From the NCBI RefSeq assembly GCF_036226665.1, contig NZ_CP109007.1, positions 7,502,001-7,566,000 on the forward strand: DNA of 64,000 nucleotides, given 5' to 3'. Shown piece after piece: positions 9,147 to 18,202 of the stretch; positions within the stretch are counted from its first letter, which is position 1, and every line of letters begins with the position of its first letter. The position numbers were made by a program, and so were the translations under genes. The notes below the pieces were generated by a model that saw nothing but the letters and a program-made list of their open reading frames with translations, was not told the origin of the DNA and did not search any database. This DNA is from Streptomyces sp. NBC_00691. Its GTDB lineage: Bacteria > Actinomycetota > Actinomycetes > Streptomycetales > Streptomycetaceae.

Positions 9147-9746
9147 GTGTGGCTGCGCGTGCGCCGTGAGGCCGACTGGCGGAGCGCACCGGCCCTTCAC
9201 CGCGTCACGCCCGACCGCGACGGGTTCCGGTCCTGGTGCGAGGGACCGGTGCGCCGACGCGACCCGGCGCGCGCCGAGCGACTGCTCGCCGCGTACGCCG
9301 TGGCCCGAGCGGACGCCGCACGCCGCGCCCCGCTGGACTTCGCTCTGCTGGCGGGCTGGCAGCGCGAGGTCCTCGCCGTGCCCGAGGCACCCTTCCGCGT
9401 GGGCGACGCCTACGCGAAGGCCGGCCGTGAGCGCTACGGCCTGACGCCCCGAACCCGCGCGGACTTCGCCTCCTGCCTGCGCGAGGCGACCGACCCGGCC
9501 CTCCCGCCGGCGGCCCGCGCGGCCCGCGCCTACCTCGACGTGGCGTTCTTCCACCCCTTCGCCGACGGCAACGCCCGCGCCGCGCTGCTGACCCTGGTCC
9601 ATGTACTGGCCCGGGAGGAGATCGTCCTCCCCGAGGTCGGCCCCCTCCAGACGACCCGCTACGCGGACGACCCGGCGGGCGCGGCCGACCTCGCTACCCT
9701 CATCGGCGTGCTCCACCACCGCCGGCGCCGAGGCGTTCCGCGGTGA
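9147..9746 (+). CDS. Fic-domain protein
   Basis: A 199-residue protein with a Fic core. The motif reads HPFADGNARAA at about residues 133-143, matching HPFx(D/E)GNxR except that the residue after Asn is Ala instead of Gly or Lys. Fic proteins transfer AMP or related groups from nucleotides to target side chains (family knowledge). The alpha-helical segment before the motif (AARAYLDVAFFHPF) fits. I see no clear inhibitory (S/T)xxxE(G/N) helix in this protein. The GTG start is ten bases after the stop of the preceding gene. The target is unknown. Confidence 0.8.
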   Translation: MWLRVRREADWRSAPALHRVTPDRDGFRSWCEGPVRRRDPARAERLLAAYAVARADAARRAPLDFALLAGWQREVLAVPEAPFRVGDAYAKAGRERYGLTPRTRADFASCLREATDPALPPAARAARAYLDVAFFHPFADGNARAALLTLVHVLAREEIVLPEVGPLQTTRYADDPAGAADLATLIGVLHHRRRRGVPR

Positions 9747-9795
9747 ACACCCGCCGCTCCGGGCCGTGTCAGTGGTGCGTGCGACGATTCCGGAC

Positions 9796-12700
9796 ATGAT
9801 CGCCTCGCTCGACACCCTGTTGCCCGCCAGCGGCACGTCACACGTCTCGACCACGTACGCCGACTGGGTCGCCGCGCACGACCCGGACGCGCTCGCGGCC
9901 GCCACCCGGCTGGTCGAGGAGATGGGGTCCGAGCTCGCGCGGTCCTGGACCAAGCCCGGAGCGTTCGTCGACCTGATGGCCCGGCGGGCACGGCAGTTGC
10001 CCCTCGCGCACCTCCCGTGGTTCTGGGACACCGTCGGGCACCGGCTGATCGGATACGGGAGCCGCCCCGGCGGCCGTGCCTTCGTGGCCGCGCGGGCCGT
10101 CGAGGCCGAGCACGGCCTGACCGTGGATCCTGCCTACCGCCGGGCCAACGGACTGTTGTTCGCCCGGGGCGGGGCCATGCCCGCGAAGGAGTTCGGTGCC
10201 CATCAGAAGTTCCTCGCCGAGTCGCTCGATCCCGTCGAGGCCCATGCCGCGCTCGGGGAGTTCCTGACCGCCTGGGCGGGATCGAAGGCCGATCTCCCGG
10301 CCGACCTCGTGCGCCGCGTGCGGGCCTCCGCCAAGGCCGCCGGGCACGGGGACGACGAGGTCGCGCGCGTGGTCGGCACGATGCTGTCGGTCGCTCGGAA
10401 GAAGTCCGTGCCGGACGCCCTCCTCGTCGGCGCCGAGCCGGTCCTGACGGCCCACCGGCCGACGGACGAGGTCGCCGCCGGACTCGTCGAGGTCTTCCCC
10501 GAGGGCGCCACCGACGGCGGCCCGTGGCTGCGGGTGCTGATCGGATGCGGCGCCACGGAGGCGATGGAAGCGGGACGGCTCGTGCCGGAGGGCGGACTGC
10601 ACCACTGGGTCGGCCACTTCGTCCACATGTACCAGTACACGCGCGTGTCCGGCGGCGGCGTCGGGCGCCAGCAGCTGCCGCCCGAGTTCCTCGACCTCGT
10701 GGTCAGGCTCGGGCCCCGGCTGAGGGCCGCCGAGGGTGCCGTGACCGCGCACACCACCCGCCACCACTACCAGGGCTTCGACGCCGACGTCCTGGACGCC
10801 TGCCTGGCGGCCGGGGCCACCGTCGTCGACCCCGGCCCGGAGGCCCGGATGCGCTTCTGGGGCGAGCGGTCCCGGCGTGACCTCACCGCCCTCGCCGCCG
10901 ACCCCGTGTTCGGCCCCCGCCTCGAAGGCACCGTGCACGCCCGCCTCAAGCCCACCTGGTACGGCGCACCCGCCCGCAAGCCGGGATCCGCGGTGACCCT
11001 GCTCCCCGGCAACGAGGGCATCGCCCACGAGGTGGCCGTCCGGGTCGGCAAGCTCGTCGACGCCGTCGGAGGCGGCGGCATGGCGGGCGCCGAGGAGTCC
11101 GTCGCCGAGCTGGAGACCCTCCTCGACCGGCCGACGGTGACGGTGCTCGGCGGGATCGGCGACGCCCTCGCGGCCGCGTCCGCCGGGGGCGCGCTGCGGC
11201 GTTCGCTCGCGGCCGGTCTGCCGGAGGAACTGGCCTGGCCCGCCCTCGAGGCCGTGTACGAGGAGTTCGCGGCGGACGCCGTCGGCACCGGGGACACCAC
11301 CGGTGCGGCGGACGCCGGAGATGCGGCCGGTCCGGGCACCGCGGCGGACGCCTGCGCAGCCGTCGACCTGATCGGTGCCGCCGGACTGCCCGGCGTGGCC
11401 GGTGTGACCAGCACCTGGCCCGTGCTGACCGTCTTCGGACGCGACCGCGCCGTCGCCGTCGCCCCGGACGGGGTAAGGGGCTCCTGCCGGTTCACGGTGC
11501 CGGAGGACGCGACCCTGTTCGCCGTCCACTACGTCGGCGGTTCGTTCCTCGTCAGCTGGAGCCTCAAGCCGCGCCCGTACTACTGCGACACCGCCGTCTG
11601 GGCGGACCGGCCCGAGGAGCCGTTCACCCCGGAGGACATGGGCGGCATGGTGCCGTTCGGCGGCAGCCTGGACGGGGCGTACGGCTTCCAGTTCGAGACC
11701 GCCGACGGAGGCGGGCGGCACGGCGGCCTGCGGGTGACCCGGCCCGGCGGCACGGAGGGCATCGACCGGGAGGAGCTGCAGCTCGGCGACGGCACCCGGA
11801 TCTGGACCAACGCCGTCTACGGCCGACGGGACTGGGAGGTCGTCGACCCGGTCACCGGCGAGCGTCAGGGCCCGACCCCGCTGCCCCACTTCCCCGGCCG
11901 CCCCGCGAGCACCGATCCGGCCCTGGAGCCGACCGAGGCGGACAAGACCCTCGACCGCGAGGCGCTGCAACTCGCCCCGCTGCCCGCCGGCATGACCGAC
12001 TCCCCGCTGGGCAGCCGCGACGGACTCGTCGGCACGCGGGTGCTGTTCCGCACCCGCTACCGGGACAACGCGCCCGACCACTACCTCCTGGAGAGCATCG
12101 ACGGCCGCAAGGCCCGCTTCGACATCGACCGGCCCGGACAGGAGCCCTGGGGACTCTGGGCGGCACCCGAGGGCGCCCTGGAGGACGTCGTCCTCGCCGA
12201 GGCACAGACCCGCACGGGCGTGCGCGCGTACGCCGCGGACGGCGTCCTGCTGTGGGAACTGGACGGCCACCACTCGCCCGCCCACCCGCGCGTGAAGCCG
12301 CCCCGCCGTGTCACCGCCTCCCACGGCGTGGCTCTGCCGCCCGCCTTCTGGTATCTGCTCCGGACCCGGGACACGGCCGGTTCCAAGGCTCTGCGGACCG
12401 TGGAACAGGCGACGGCCGACACCCTCCTGACCGCCGCCCTCGACGGCCCCGACGCACTGCGCGCCGCCGTGGCACGGGAGTTGCCCGAGGTCACCGACCC
12501 GGTCCTGGTCGAGGCCGTCGTCGCGGTGGGCGAGCGGGCCGCCCGCGTGGAGGAGCGCCGGCACGCCCTGCACCGCCGCGTCACCCTGCTCGCCGAGGCA
12601 CCGCCCGTCCTGCCGGGCCGCGCCGTGCCGGACACCGAGCTGATGCCGGCGCTGTGCGGCCTCGTCGCGGACGGGAAGGACGACAGCCGGCAGCGGAGCG

Positions 12701-14625
12701 GGGACGTCGGTCAGCCCGCGACCCTGAGCGCGCTCGCCGCCGACGGCGCCTGCCTGGCCGGGACGATCGTGGAGGAGGTCCGGCGGCTCTCCCCGCCCGC
12801 CCTGCCGCACGACTGGTCGCAGCTGCTCGGCGCTATCGACGCCGTCGCCTGGCGCGCGGCGGTCGCGCCCACCCCGGACCCGGAGCGGGCCGCCCTGCGC
12901 GCCCTCCTGGAGACCTGGGCCGACCAGCCGTTCGCCCGCGAGGGCGGTCGGTGGTGGGTCGGCCGCACGTCCGGGGTCGCACCCCTGGACGGACTGAGGG
13001 CCGGCGGGACCCCCGTGGTGTCCGCAGCGCGCTGGGACGCCGGGAAGGCCTGCTGGTTCGTCGCCCCCGCCACCGACGGGACGGACGGCGACCCCGTGCC
13101 GGCGGCGGTCGCCGACGCGCGGCTCGTCCGGGTGGAACGGGACGACGCGGGCCGGCTGCGAGCCCTCCTCGCGGCGATCGACGCACACGGACCCCTGCCC
13201 GTCCCGGAGTCGGCCGCGGCCCGGTTCGCCGAACTGACGGGCGTACGGCGGCCCGTGGCCCGGCTCGTGGTCGCCGGTCTCGTCGGGCGCTTCGACCGGG
13301 ACGAGGACCGCGCCCTGGCCCGCAAGGCGCCGTACAAGGCCAGTCCGATGACGGCCGAGGCCTATGAGCGGCTCCGTGCCCGCCTCGGCGGCGCCGGCCG
13401 GAGGGCCGTTCTCGCGGCCGCGCTGCCCGGGGACCCGGCCGAGCTGTGGCGGCCCGGCGGCGTCGACGCGGCCGTGGAGCGGATGGCGGACGTGTGGCGG
13501 GAGCGGATCGGGGGACTGCCCCCGGTGCACGACGAGGCGGCCGACACCTTGGAGGCCGACCTCGGCCTCCCCGAGGTGTGGGCTCGACGCCTCGCGGGCG
13601 GCTACGAGGCCGCCGATGACACGACCGTTCCCGCGGCGGGCTGGGACCTCGCGGCACCCCGGTACGGCCTGGGCGTGGAGGTGAGGGCCCTGCCGCCGGA
13701 GGGCCCCGAGCCGCCCTACGGCACCCCCGTCGGCCTCGCGGTCGAGCAGATCGCGAGCGCACTGGTGTGGGCGTGGACCGACCGGCCCGCCGGCGACCCG
13801 GCGGTGGCCGGAGCGACGGCCCTGCACGAACGGCTCCGGGCCGAGCTGTCCCGTCCGGAGCTGCTCGTCGAGCTGCCCGGCGGGCGCGTCCGGGACACCT
13901 CGGCGCGAATCGCCGAGCGGTTCGGGCCCGCGACGCTGCCGGTCTCCCTGGACCGCCGGAAGGAGGAGGGCGAGATGCCGTCCATGACGGCGTACGACTC
14001 CGGCCCCCTGGTGGTGTGCGCCCCCGGCGGCAACGCCTTCCTGCGGCCCGCCGAGGTCGCCGACCCCGAGGTGTGGCGCCGGGTCCGCGAGACCACCGAC
14101 CTCGCGGAGGAACTGGACCGGGTGGCACCGCTGCTCGTCGGCGGCGGACTCGACCGGATGTGGCGGCGCGCCGCCTCCGGAGCCGTACCGGACGGCGCGT
14201 ACGAGGTGGATCCCCGGCAGTCCTGCCCGGAACTGGTCGCGCGCGTGGCCGGCGCACTCGGCACCGGCAGGGACGCCGCCGCCCTGTACCTCCAGCTCGC
14301 GACGCTGGCCGCCCCCACCGACCGCAACGTGCGCAGGTGGAACGGCTGGACGACCAAGCGGTTCGCGGAGGTCCGGGCGGACGTCCTCGCCACCGGCGCG
14401 GTCTTGGAGGCGAAGCGGTCACGGGCGGGCCGGACCCTGTTCCTGCCCGGCGAGTGGACCGAGTTGAAGGCCCCGCACCTCCCGCTGGAGGAGGTGAAGC
14501 TGGCGAGCCACCGGGTGCGCACGCTGTGGAGCGACCGGATCCGCTCCCCGTTCGTACGGCTGCTGCCGACGGCCCCGCCGCACGAGATGTTCGCGGAGGC
14601 GTGGGAGCGGGAGCAGCGAGCCTGA
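9796..14625 (+). CDS. Unrecognised giant cytoplasmic protein (1,609 residues)
   Basis: A very long soluble protein with no signal peptide or membrane span that I cannot assign. The N-terminal third is helical and repetitive in feel (DLVRRVRASAKAAGHGDDEVARVV). The middle holds beta-rich stretches (FAVHYVGGSFLVSWSLKPRPYY, about residue 575-596) preceded by an Ala/Gly/Thr/Asp linker (about 495-520). The C-terminal 60 residues look like a winged-helix-type segment (WNGWTTKRFAEVRADVLATGAVLEAKRSRAGR in two halves), so DNA binding is possible. The ATG at 9796 is preferred; in-frame GTG codons lie about 21 bases upstream. It follows the Fic gene by 49 bases and ends at a strong terminator. Confidence 0.7.
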   Translation: MIASLDTLLPASGTSHVSTTYADWVAAHDPDALAAATRLVEEMGSELARSWTKPGAFVDLMARRARQLPLAHLPWFWDTVGHRLIGYGSRPGGRAFVAARAVEAEHGLTVDPAYRRANGLLFARGGAMPAKEFGAHQKFLAESLDPVEAHAALGEFLTAWAGSKADLPADLVRRVRASAKAAGHGDDEVARVVGTMLSVARKKSVPDALLVGAEPVLTAHRPTDEVAAGLVEVFPEGATDGGPWLRVLIGCGATEAMEAGRLVPEGGLHHWVGHFVHMYQYTRVSGGGVGRQQLPPEFLDLVVRLGPRLRAAEGAVTAHTTRHHYQGFDADVLDACLAAGATVVDPGPEARMRFWGERSRRDLTALAADPVFGPRLEGTVHARLKPTWYGAPARKPGSAVTLLPGNEGIAHEVAVRVGKLVDAVGGGGMAGAEESVAELETLLDRPTVTVLGGIGDALAAASAGGALRRSLAAGLPEELAWPALEAVYEEFAADAVGTGDTTGAADAGDAAGPGTAADACAAVDLIGAAGLPGVAGVTSTWPVLTVFGRDRAVAVAPDGVRGSCRFTVPEDATLFAVHYVGGSFLVSWSLKPRPYYCDTAVWADRPEEPFTPEDMGGMVPFGGSLDGAYGFQFETADGGGRHGGLRVTRPGGTEGIDREELQLGDGTRIWTNAVYGRRDWEVVDPVTGERQGPTPLPHFPGRPASTDPALEPTEADKTLDREALQLAPLPAGMTDSPLGSRDGLVGTRVLFRTRYRDNAPDHYLLESIDGRKARFDIDRPGQEPWGLWAAPEGALEDVVLAEAQTRTGVRAYAADGVLLWELDGHHSPAHPRVKPPRRVTASHGVALPPAFWYLLRTRDTAGSKALRTVEQATADTLLTAALDGPDALRAAVARELPEVTDPVLVEAVVAVGERAARVEERRHALHRRVTLLAEAPPVLPGRAVPDTELMPALCGLVADGKDDSRQRSGDVGQPATLSALAADGACLAGTIVEEVRRLSPPALPHDWSQLLGAIDAVAWRAAVAPTPDPERAALRALLETWADQPFAREGGRWWVGRTSGVAPLDGLRAGGTPVVSAARWDAGKACWFVAPATDGTDGDPVPAAVADARLVRVERDDAGRLRALLAAIDAHGPLPVPESAAARFAELTGVRRPVARLVVAGLVGRFDRDEDRALARKAPYKASPMTAEAYERLRARLGGAGRRAVLAAALPGDPAELWRPGGVDAAVERMADVWRERIGGLPPVHDEAADTLEADLGLPEVWARRLAGGYEAADDTTVPAAGWDLAAPRYGLGVEVRALPPEGPEPPYGTPVGLAVEQIASALVWAWTDRPAGDPAVAGATALHERLRAELSRPELLVELPGGRVRDTSARIAERFGPATLPVSLDRRKEEGEMPSMTAYDSGPLVVCAPGGNAFLRPAEVADPEVWRRVRETTDLAEELDRVAPLLVGGGLDRMWRRAASGAVPDGAYEVDPRQSCPELVARVAGALGTGRDAAALYLQLATLAAPTDRNVRRWNGWTTKRFAEVRADVLATGAVLEAKRSRAGRTLFLPGEWTELKAPHLPLEEVKLASHRVRTLWSDRIRSPFVRLLPTAPPHEMFAEAWEREQRA

Positions 14626-14653
14626 CACGGACGCCGGGTCCCGGCCCGGCCGT

Positions 14654-14686
14654 CGCCGGGATCGAGGGGAGCCCTCGATCCCGGCG
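14654..14686 (+). terminator. Terminator after the giant gene
   Basis: A perfect 15-base stem, CGCCGGGATCGAGGG and its complement, with a three-base GAG loop, starts 28 bases after the stop codon. It is the main feature of the 305-base gap at 14626-14930; the remainder holds only the small ORF at 14881-14934. Confidence 0.85.
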
Positions 14687-14880
14687 CGGTCGCGGGTTCG
14701 GCGTGGACGGCCGGACAGGCGGACGGGCGCACGGGCGGATGGGCGCACGGCGTGGCCGCGCGCCGGCGGTGGCCGGTGCCGGGGCCCGCGCCGCAGTGCC
14801 TCAGGAGTCGGCCCGTCGAGGCCTCAACTGTCGCGCACCGTAAGGAAATCGGCCGTCACCGTGTCGAGCCGTCCTCCATC

Positions 14881-14934
14881 ATGGAGTACGTACGCGCCAC
14901 TACCGAGCGCCCACCGAGAGGGTCCCCGCGATGA
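14881..14934 (+). other. Possible 17-codon leader ORF before ilvE
   Basis: ATG at 14881 opens MEYVRATTERPPRGSPR, and its TGA overlaps the ilvE start as ATGA. A six-base inverted repeat CTCCAT/ATGGAG spans its start codon. The peptide has a single valine and no run of branched-chain codons, so classical attenuation is not supported. It may only be a chance frame. Confidence 0.25.
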
Positions 14935-16016
14935 GTCTGCGGTTCACGCTTCAGCCCAACCCCACTCCCACGAGTGCCGAGCGACGCGCCGAGATCCTCA
15001 CCGACCCCGGGTTCGGGCAGTACTTCACCGACCACATGGCCCGCGCGGTGTGGACCTCGGACCGCGGGTGGAACGACGCGGTGGTGGTTCCGTTCGCGCC
15101 GATCCCCATGCACCCGGGGGCCGCGGTCCTGCACTACGCGCAGGAGATCTTCGAGGGGATGAAGGCCTACCGGCACGCGGACGGATCGGTCTGGACGTTC
15201 CGCCCGGAGGCCAACGGCGAGCGGTTCGCCCGTTCCGCGCGGCGCCTGGCCCTGCCCGAACTCCCGCTGCCGGCCTTCCTCGAATCCGTCACGGCGCTCG
15301 TCCGCGCCGACGAGGCGTGGGTGCCGACCGGCGAGGAACAGAGCCTCTACCTGCGCCCGTTCATGTTCGCCTCGGAGGCCTTCTTCGGTGTGCGTCCCGC
15401 CGCGGAGGTCACGTACATGGTGATCGCCTCGCCCGTCGGCCCGTACTTCTCCGGCGGCGTCAAGCCGGTCTCGATCTGGCTCTCCACCGAGTACACCCGC
15501 GCCGGACGCGGCGGCACCGGGGCCGCCAAGTGCGGCGGCAACTACGCGGCGAGCCTCGCGCCGATGCTGGAGGCCGGTGAGCACGGCTGCGACCAGGTCT
15601 GCTTCCTCGACGGCACCGAGGGCCGGTACGTCGAGGAGCTCGGCGGCATGAACCTGTTCTTCGTCACCGACGACGGCCGCCTCGTCACGCCGGGGCTCGG
15701 CACCATCCTCGAAGGCGTGACCCGCGCGTCGATCCTCGCCCTCGCCAAGGAGATGGGCCTCGACATCGAGGAACGGGCCGTCGAGATCACCGAATGGCAG
15801 GAGGGCGCGCGGACCGGCGCGATCCGCGAGGTCTTCGCCTGCGGCACCGGTGCGGCGGTGACCCCGGTAGGGCGTCTCGTCTGGTCCGACGGCGAGGTCG
15901 TCGCGCCGGACACGGGCGCCGAGGACTCGGTGACGCTGCGCCTGCGCCGTCGACTGGTGGACATCCAGTTCGGCCGGGCGGAAGACCCCCACGGGTGGAT
16001 GCGGCGCCTCGTCTGA
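14931..16016 (+). CDS. ilvE: Branched-chain amino acid aminotransferase
   Basis: Cytoplasmic PLP enzyme of fold type IV, 361 residues, that moves the amino group between glutamate and the 2-oxo acids of Leu, Ile and Val. Visible signatures are FGQYFTDHMARAVW, AQEIFEGMKAYR (about residues 69-80), the PLP lysine in TGAAKCGGNYAASL (about residues 192-205) and EELGGMNLFF. The length matches actinobacterial IlvE. The ATG at 14931 has GAGAGGG upstream at a good distance. It is a single-gene unit, bracketed by terminators at 14654-14686 and 16140-16170. Confidence 0.95.
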   Translation: MSLRFTLQPNPTPTSAERRAEILTDPGFGQYFTDHMARAVWTSDRGWNDAVVVPFAPIPMHPGAAVLHYAQEIFEGMKAYRHADGSVWTFRPEANGERFARSARRLALPELPLPAFLESVTALVRADEAWVPTGEEQSLYLRPFMFASEAFFGVRPAAEVTYMVIASPVGPYFSGGVKPVSIWLSTEYTRAGRGGTGAAKCGGNYAASLAPMLEAGEHGCDQVCFLDGTEGRYVEELGGMNLFFVTDDGRLVTPGLGTILEGVTRASILALAKEMGLDIEERAVEITEWQEGARTGAIREVFACGTGAAVTPVGRLVWSDGEVVAPDTGAEDSVTLRLRRRLVDIQFGRAEDPHGWMRRLV

Positions 16017-16139
16017 CGGAGCCGACCGCAGCGTCACCGACGGCGCCCCGGCACCCCGTCATCCAGTCACGCCGTCACCCCGTCACGCCTTCGAACCGTC
16101 ACGTGCGCGTCGCCGCGCGGAGCGCCGCGGAAACACGGA

Positions 16140-16170
16140 ACCGCCCCGTACGCCGGGCGTACGGGGCGGT
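16140..16170. terminator. Bidirectional terminator between ilvE and cbtA
   Basis: A 13-base perfect stem ACCGCCCCGTACG and its complement with a five-base loop lies between convergent genes. The 120 bases before it hold several loose copies of a GTCACgCC motif and nothing else I can name. Confidence 0.82.
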
Positions 16171-16203
16171 CGGTGAGCGGTCCGCGTGGGGCCGTTCGGC
16201 CGG

Positions 16204-17028
16204 TCAGCCCGGGATCGGTGCCCCGACCGGGGCCGGAGCGTCGGCGGTGGACGTCCGGTCGGCGAGGACCTTCTGGGCCAGGACGCCGAAGACCACGCCG
16301 AACGCCGCCCACAGCACCGCCTGGACGGCCAGGGAGGCCAGCCTGAACTCCCAGAGCAGCGCGGCGGGGAAGCCCGCCTTGACCGCGTCGTCGTTCGCCG
16401 GGAGGAGGGCGAAGGCGACACCGGTCACGACGAGGAAACCGGCCGCGGCGACCAGGGTCGCGTTCCAGTTGCCCAGTCGCGGTGCGAGGCGCCGCCCCGC
16501 GATCACCGCGGCGAGCCCGAGCAGCACACTGAGCAGGATCATCAGGAAGAACAGGGTGGTGCGCTTCCCGATGGTGTCAGGGTTGCCGACGGCCGGCGGG
16601 GTCGCCGGATACTTCAGGAACGGCACCAGATAGACGGTGGTGAACGCCGCCGCCGCGGTGAGCGCCGCCGTCGCCCGCGGGCTGAACCGGCCGATGCGGC
16701 CCAGCGCGAAGGAGAAGGCGAGCGCGGCGATGCCGCCGAGTGCCACCCCGTACACGAGGACACCGGTCGCCAGGCCGAAGGTCGACTGGACGGGGCGGCT
16801 GACAGCCTCCTCCTCTTCCTCCGCGGCCGCGGAGGCGGTGCCGCCGTGGCCCGTGTGGGCGTCGGGAGCGGGGTGTGCCTCCTGGGCGGCCTGGGCCTCC
16901 TCGACGGCGATCGCGCCGTTCACGGGAGGCTCACCCACCACGTAGGCGACGGTGAAGGCGAGGAGCCCGGCGATCAGGCCCGTGAGCATGCCACGGACCA
17001 GCAGGGATCTGACAGTGGAGGCGTGCAT
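16204..17028 (-). CDS. cbtA: Cobalt transporter subunit CbtA
   Basis: Integral membrane protein of 274 residues, the large subunit of the CbtAB cobalt uptake system that feeds B12 synthesis (family knowledge). Five or six hydrophobic segments are visible, starting with SLLVRGMLTGLIAGLLAFTVAYVVGEPP. A His-rich loop (HPAPDAHTGHGG, about residues 52-63) followed by a run of glutamates could bind metal. The conserved TVYLVPFLKYPATPPAVGNPDT (in two parts, about 131-152) is typical of CbtA. It starts 14 bases after cbtB on the same strand and shares the upstream cobalamin riboswitch. Confidence 0.92.
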   Translation of the reverse strand: MHASTVRSLLVRGMLTGLIAGLLAFTVAYVVGEPPVNGAIAVEEAQAAQEAHPAPDAHTGHGGTASAAAEEEEEAVSRPVQSTFGLATGVLVYGVALGGIAALAFSFALGRIGRFSPRATAALTAAAAFTTVYLVPFLKYPATPPAVGNPDTIGKRTTLFFLMILLSVLLGLAAVIAGRRLAPRLGNWNATLVAAAGFLVVTGVAFALLPANDDAVKAGFPAALLWEFRLASLAVQAVLWAAFGVVFGVLAQKVLADRTSTADAPAPVGAPIPG

Positions 17029-17042
17029 GTGCGTATCGCCTC

Positions 17043-17270
17043 TCAGTGGCAGGGGAAGCCGAGCAGATGACGACCGTCGTGCACCCACTCGTGCACGTCG
17101 GAGCCCGCGATCAGGGAGGTGGCGCCCTGCTCGGCACCTACGAAGTACAGCGCGATCAGCGCGAGAAGGCCGACGAAGAACGCCCAGGGCAGAACGGCCC
17201 GGACGGGCAACGGGGCCGGAACGGCCACGGAAGGGGCGGATACGGCAAGGGAGACGACAGCCTCGGCCAT
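17043..17270 (-). CDS. cbtB: Cobalt transporter subunit CbtB
   Basis: A 75-residue single-span membrane protein: ALPWAFFVGLLALIALYFVGAEQG-like hydrophobic segment (about residues 25-47) and the hallmark C-terminal metal-binding tail HEWVHDGRHLLGFPCH at the very end. The start ATG at 17270 is preceded by GGAGG. It is first in the cbtB-cbtA operon and lies directly behind a cobalamin riboswitch, so it should be shut off when B12 is plentiful. Confidence 0.93.
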   Translation of the reverse strand: MAEAVVSLAVSAPSVAVPAPLPVRAVLPWAFFVGLLALIALYFVGAEQGATSLIAGSDVHEWVHDGRHLLGFPCH

Positions 17271-17311
17271 GATGGAACCTCCTGCGGGAACTCGCGTCCC
17301 GGACGGTGGTG

Positions 17312-17440
17312 CAGGACGACGGTCCACGGGTCTGACTCACCGTGGCACCGCCTCCTGATCGGAGGCGCGGCGCCCGGCTCACAGTGGCGCGACCGTGCCG
17401 GATTCTCACCGGACTTCCGTCTCGCCGTCGTCACGCTGTT
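17312..17440 (-). promoter_or_regulatory. Cobalamin riboswitch controlling cbtBA
   Basis: Read on the minus strand, the leader contains GGAAGTCCGGTGAGAATCC, then the B12 box GCGCCACTGTGA, then GTGAGTCAGACC. P1 pairs CGTCGTC-type bases near 17425-17432 with their partner near 17315-17322. These are the conserved core elements of the AdoCbl aptamer. It ends about 40 bases before the cbtB start, close enough to mask the GGAGG site. The rest of the 335-base gap (17271-17605) is divergent promoter space. Confidence 0.93.
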
Positions 17441-17605
17441 CAAATGTCGCCCGACCGTACCGCGCAGGGGGTGCGCCGCCAAGGGCGTGAGGCCTGAATC
17501 ACGTTCGCGCGCCCCCAGGTACGACGATCCGGGCTCGGCGCGGTCCGCGGGCCGGCCCGGCGCTACCCTGGGCGCCGCCCCAGGACCCGACAGAGAAGGA
17601 CGCCG

Positions 17606-18202
17606 ATGACCGTCCGGCTGACGCTGATCTCCCCCGCCATGAGCGGATCGCCGCGCGACGTCGGTTTCGACGACGACAGCCCCCTCGACCCCGAGGGAAT
17701 CGCCCGGGCCGAGTCGGTCGCCTTCGCCGTCGACCCGTCCTCGCGCGCGTACCGCTCGCCCTCGGCGCGCTGCCGGCAGACGGCGGAGGCCCTCGGTCTC
17801 TCGGCGGTGGTGGACGTGGCGGCGGTGACGGCGCTGGCCGGCTGTGCCATGGGGCGTTGGCGGGGGCAGACCCTCGCGACCGTCGCCGCCGCCGAGGAGG
17901 CGGCGCTCGGTGTTTGGCTGTCCGACCCGACGGCGGCCCCCCACGGCGGGGAGTCCGCGCGCGAGCTGCGGATCCGGGTCGGTGCCTGGCTCGACGGACT
18001 GCGGGAGGAATCGGGGCGCGTCACGGTCGTCGCCGAACCGGACGTCATCCGCGCCGCCCTCGTCCACGTCCTCGGGGCACCGGACGAGGCGGCCCGGCGG
18101 CTCGACGTACGCCCCCTGACCGCCGTGCACCTGAGCGGGCGCGCCGAGCGCTGGAACCTCCGCGTCGGCGAGCCGCTCAGGCCCGAACAGACCCCTCGGT
18201 GA
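17606..18202 (+). CDS. Histidine-phosphatase-fold protein without catalytic histidines
   Basis: A 198-residue protein with the histidine phosphatase fold: YRSPSARCRQTAEAL (about residues 49-63), PHGGESARELRIRVGAWL (about 112-129) and a C-terminal VIRAALVHVLG helix. The usual RHG motif at the N-terminus is replaced by ISPAMSG. The second catalytic His (normally S-H-G/A before the VIR helix) is replaced by VVAEPDVIRA. It is therefore probably not a phosphatase. It is divergent from the B12-controlled cbtBA operon, and such proteins often sit beside cobalt or cobamide genes, so a role in cobalamin handling is a guess from context. Confidence 0.75.
   Translation: MTVRLTLISPAMSGSPRDVGFDDDSPLDPEGIARAESVAFAVDPSSRAYRSPSARCRQTAEALGLSAVVDVAAVTALAGCAMGRWRGQTLATVAAAEEAALGVWLSDPTAAPHGGESARELRIRVGAWLDGLREESGRVTVVAEPDVIRAALVHVLGAPDEAARRLDVRPLTAVHLSGRAERWNLRVGEPLRPEQTPR

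Noticed and set aside
9838..13827. A 1,329-codon minus-strand open frame
   Set aside because: Antisense to the giant plus-strand gene; composition is Gly/Arg/Val/Asp-rich and uneven, without start signals or homology I recognise.
16020..16120. Loose GTCACgCC repeats after ilvE considered as a repeat array
   Set aside because: Units vary in length and spacing and look like chance in GC-rich sequence.
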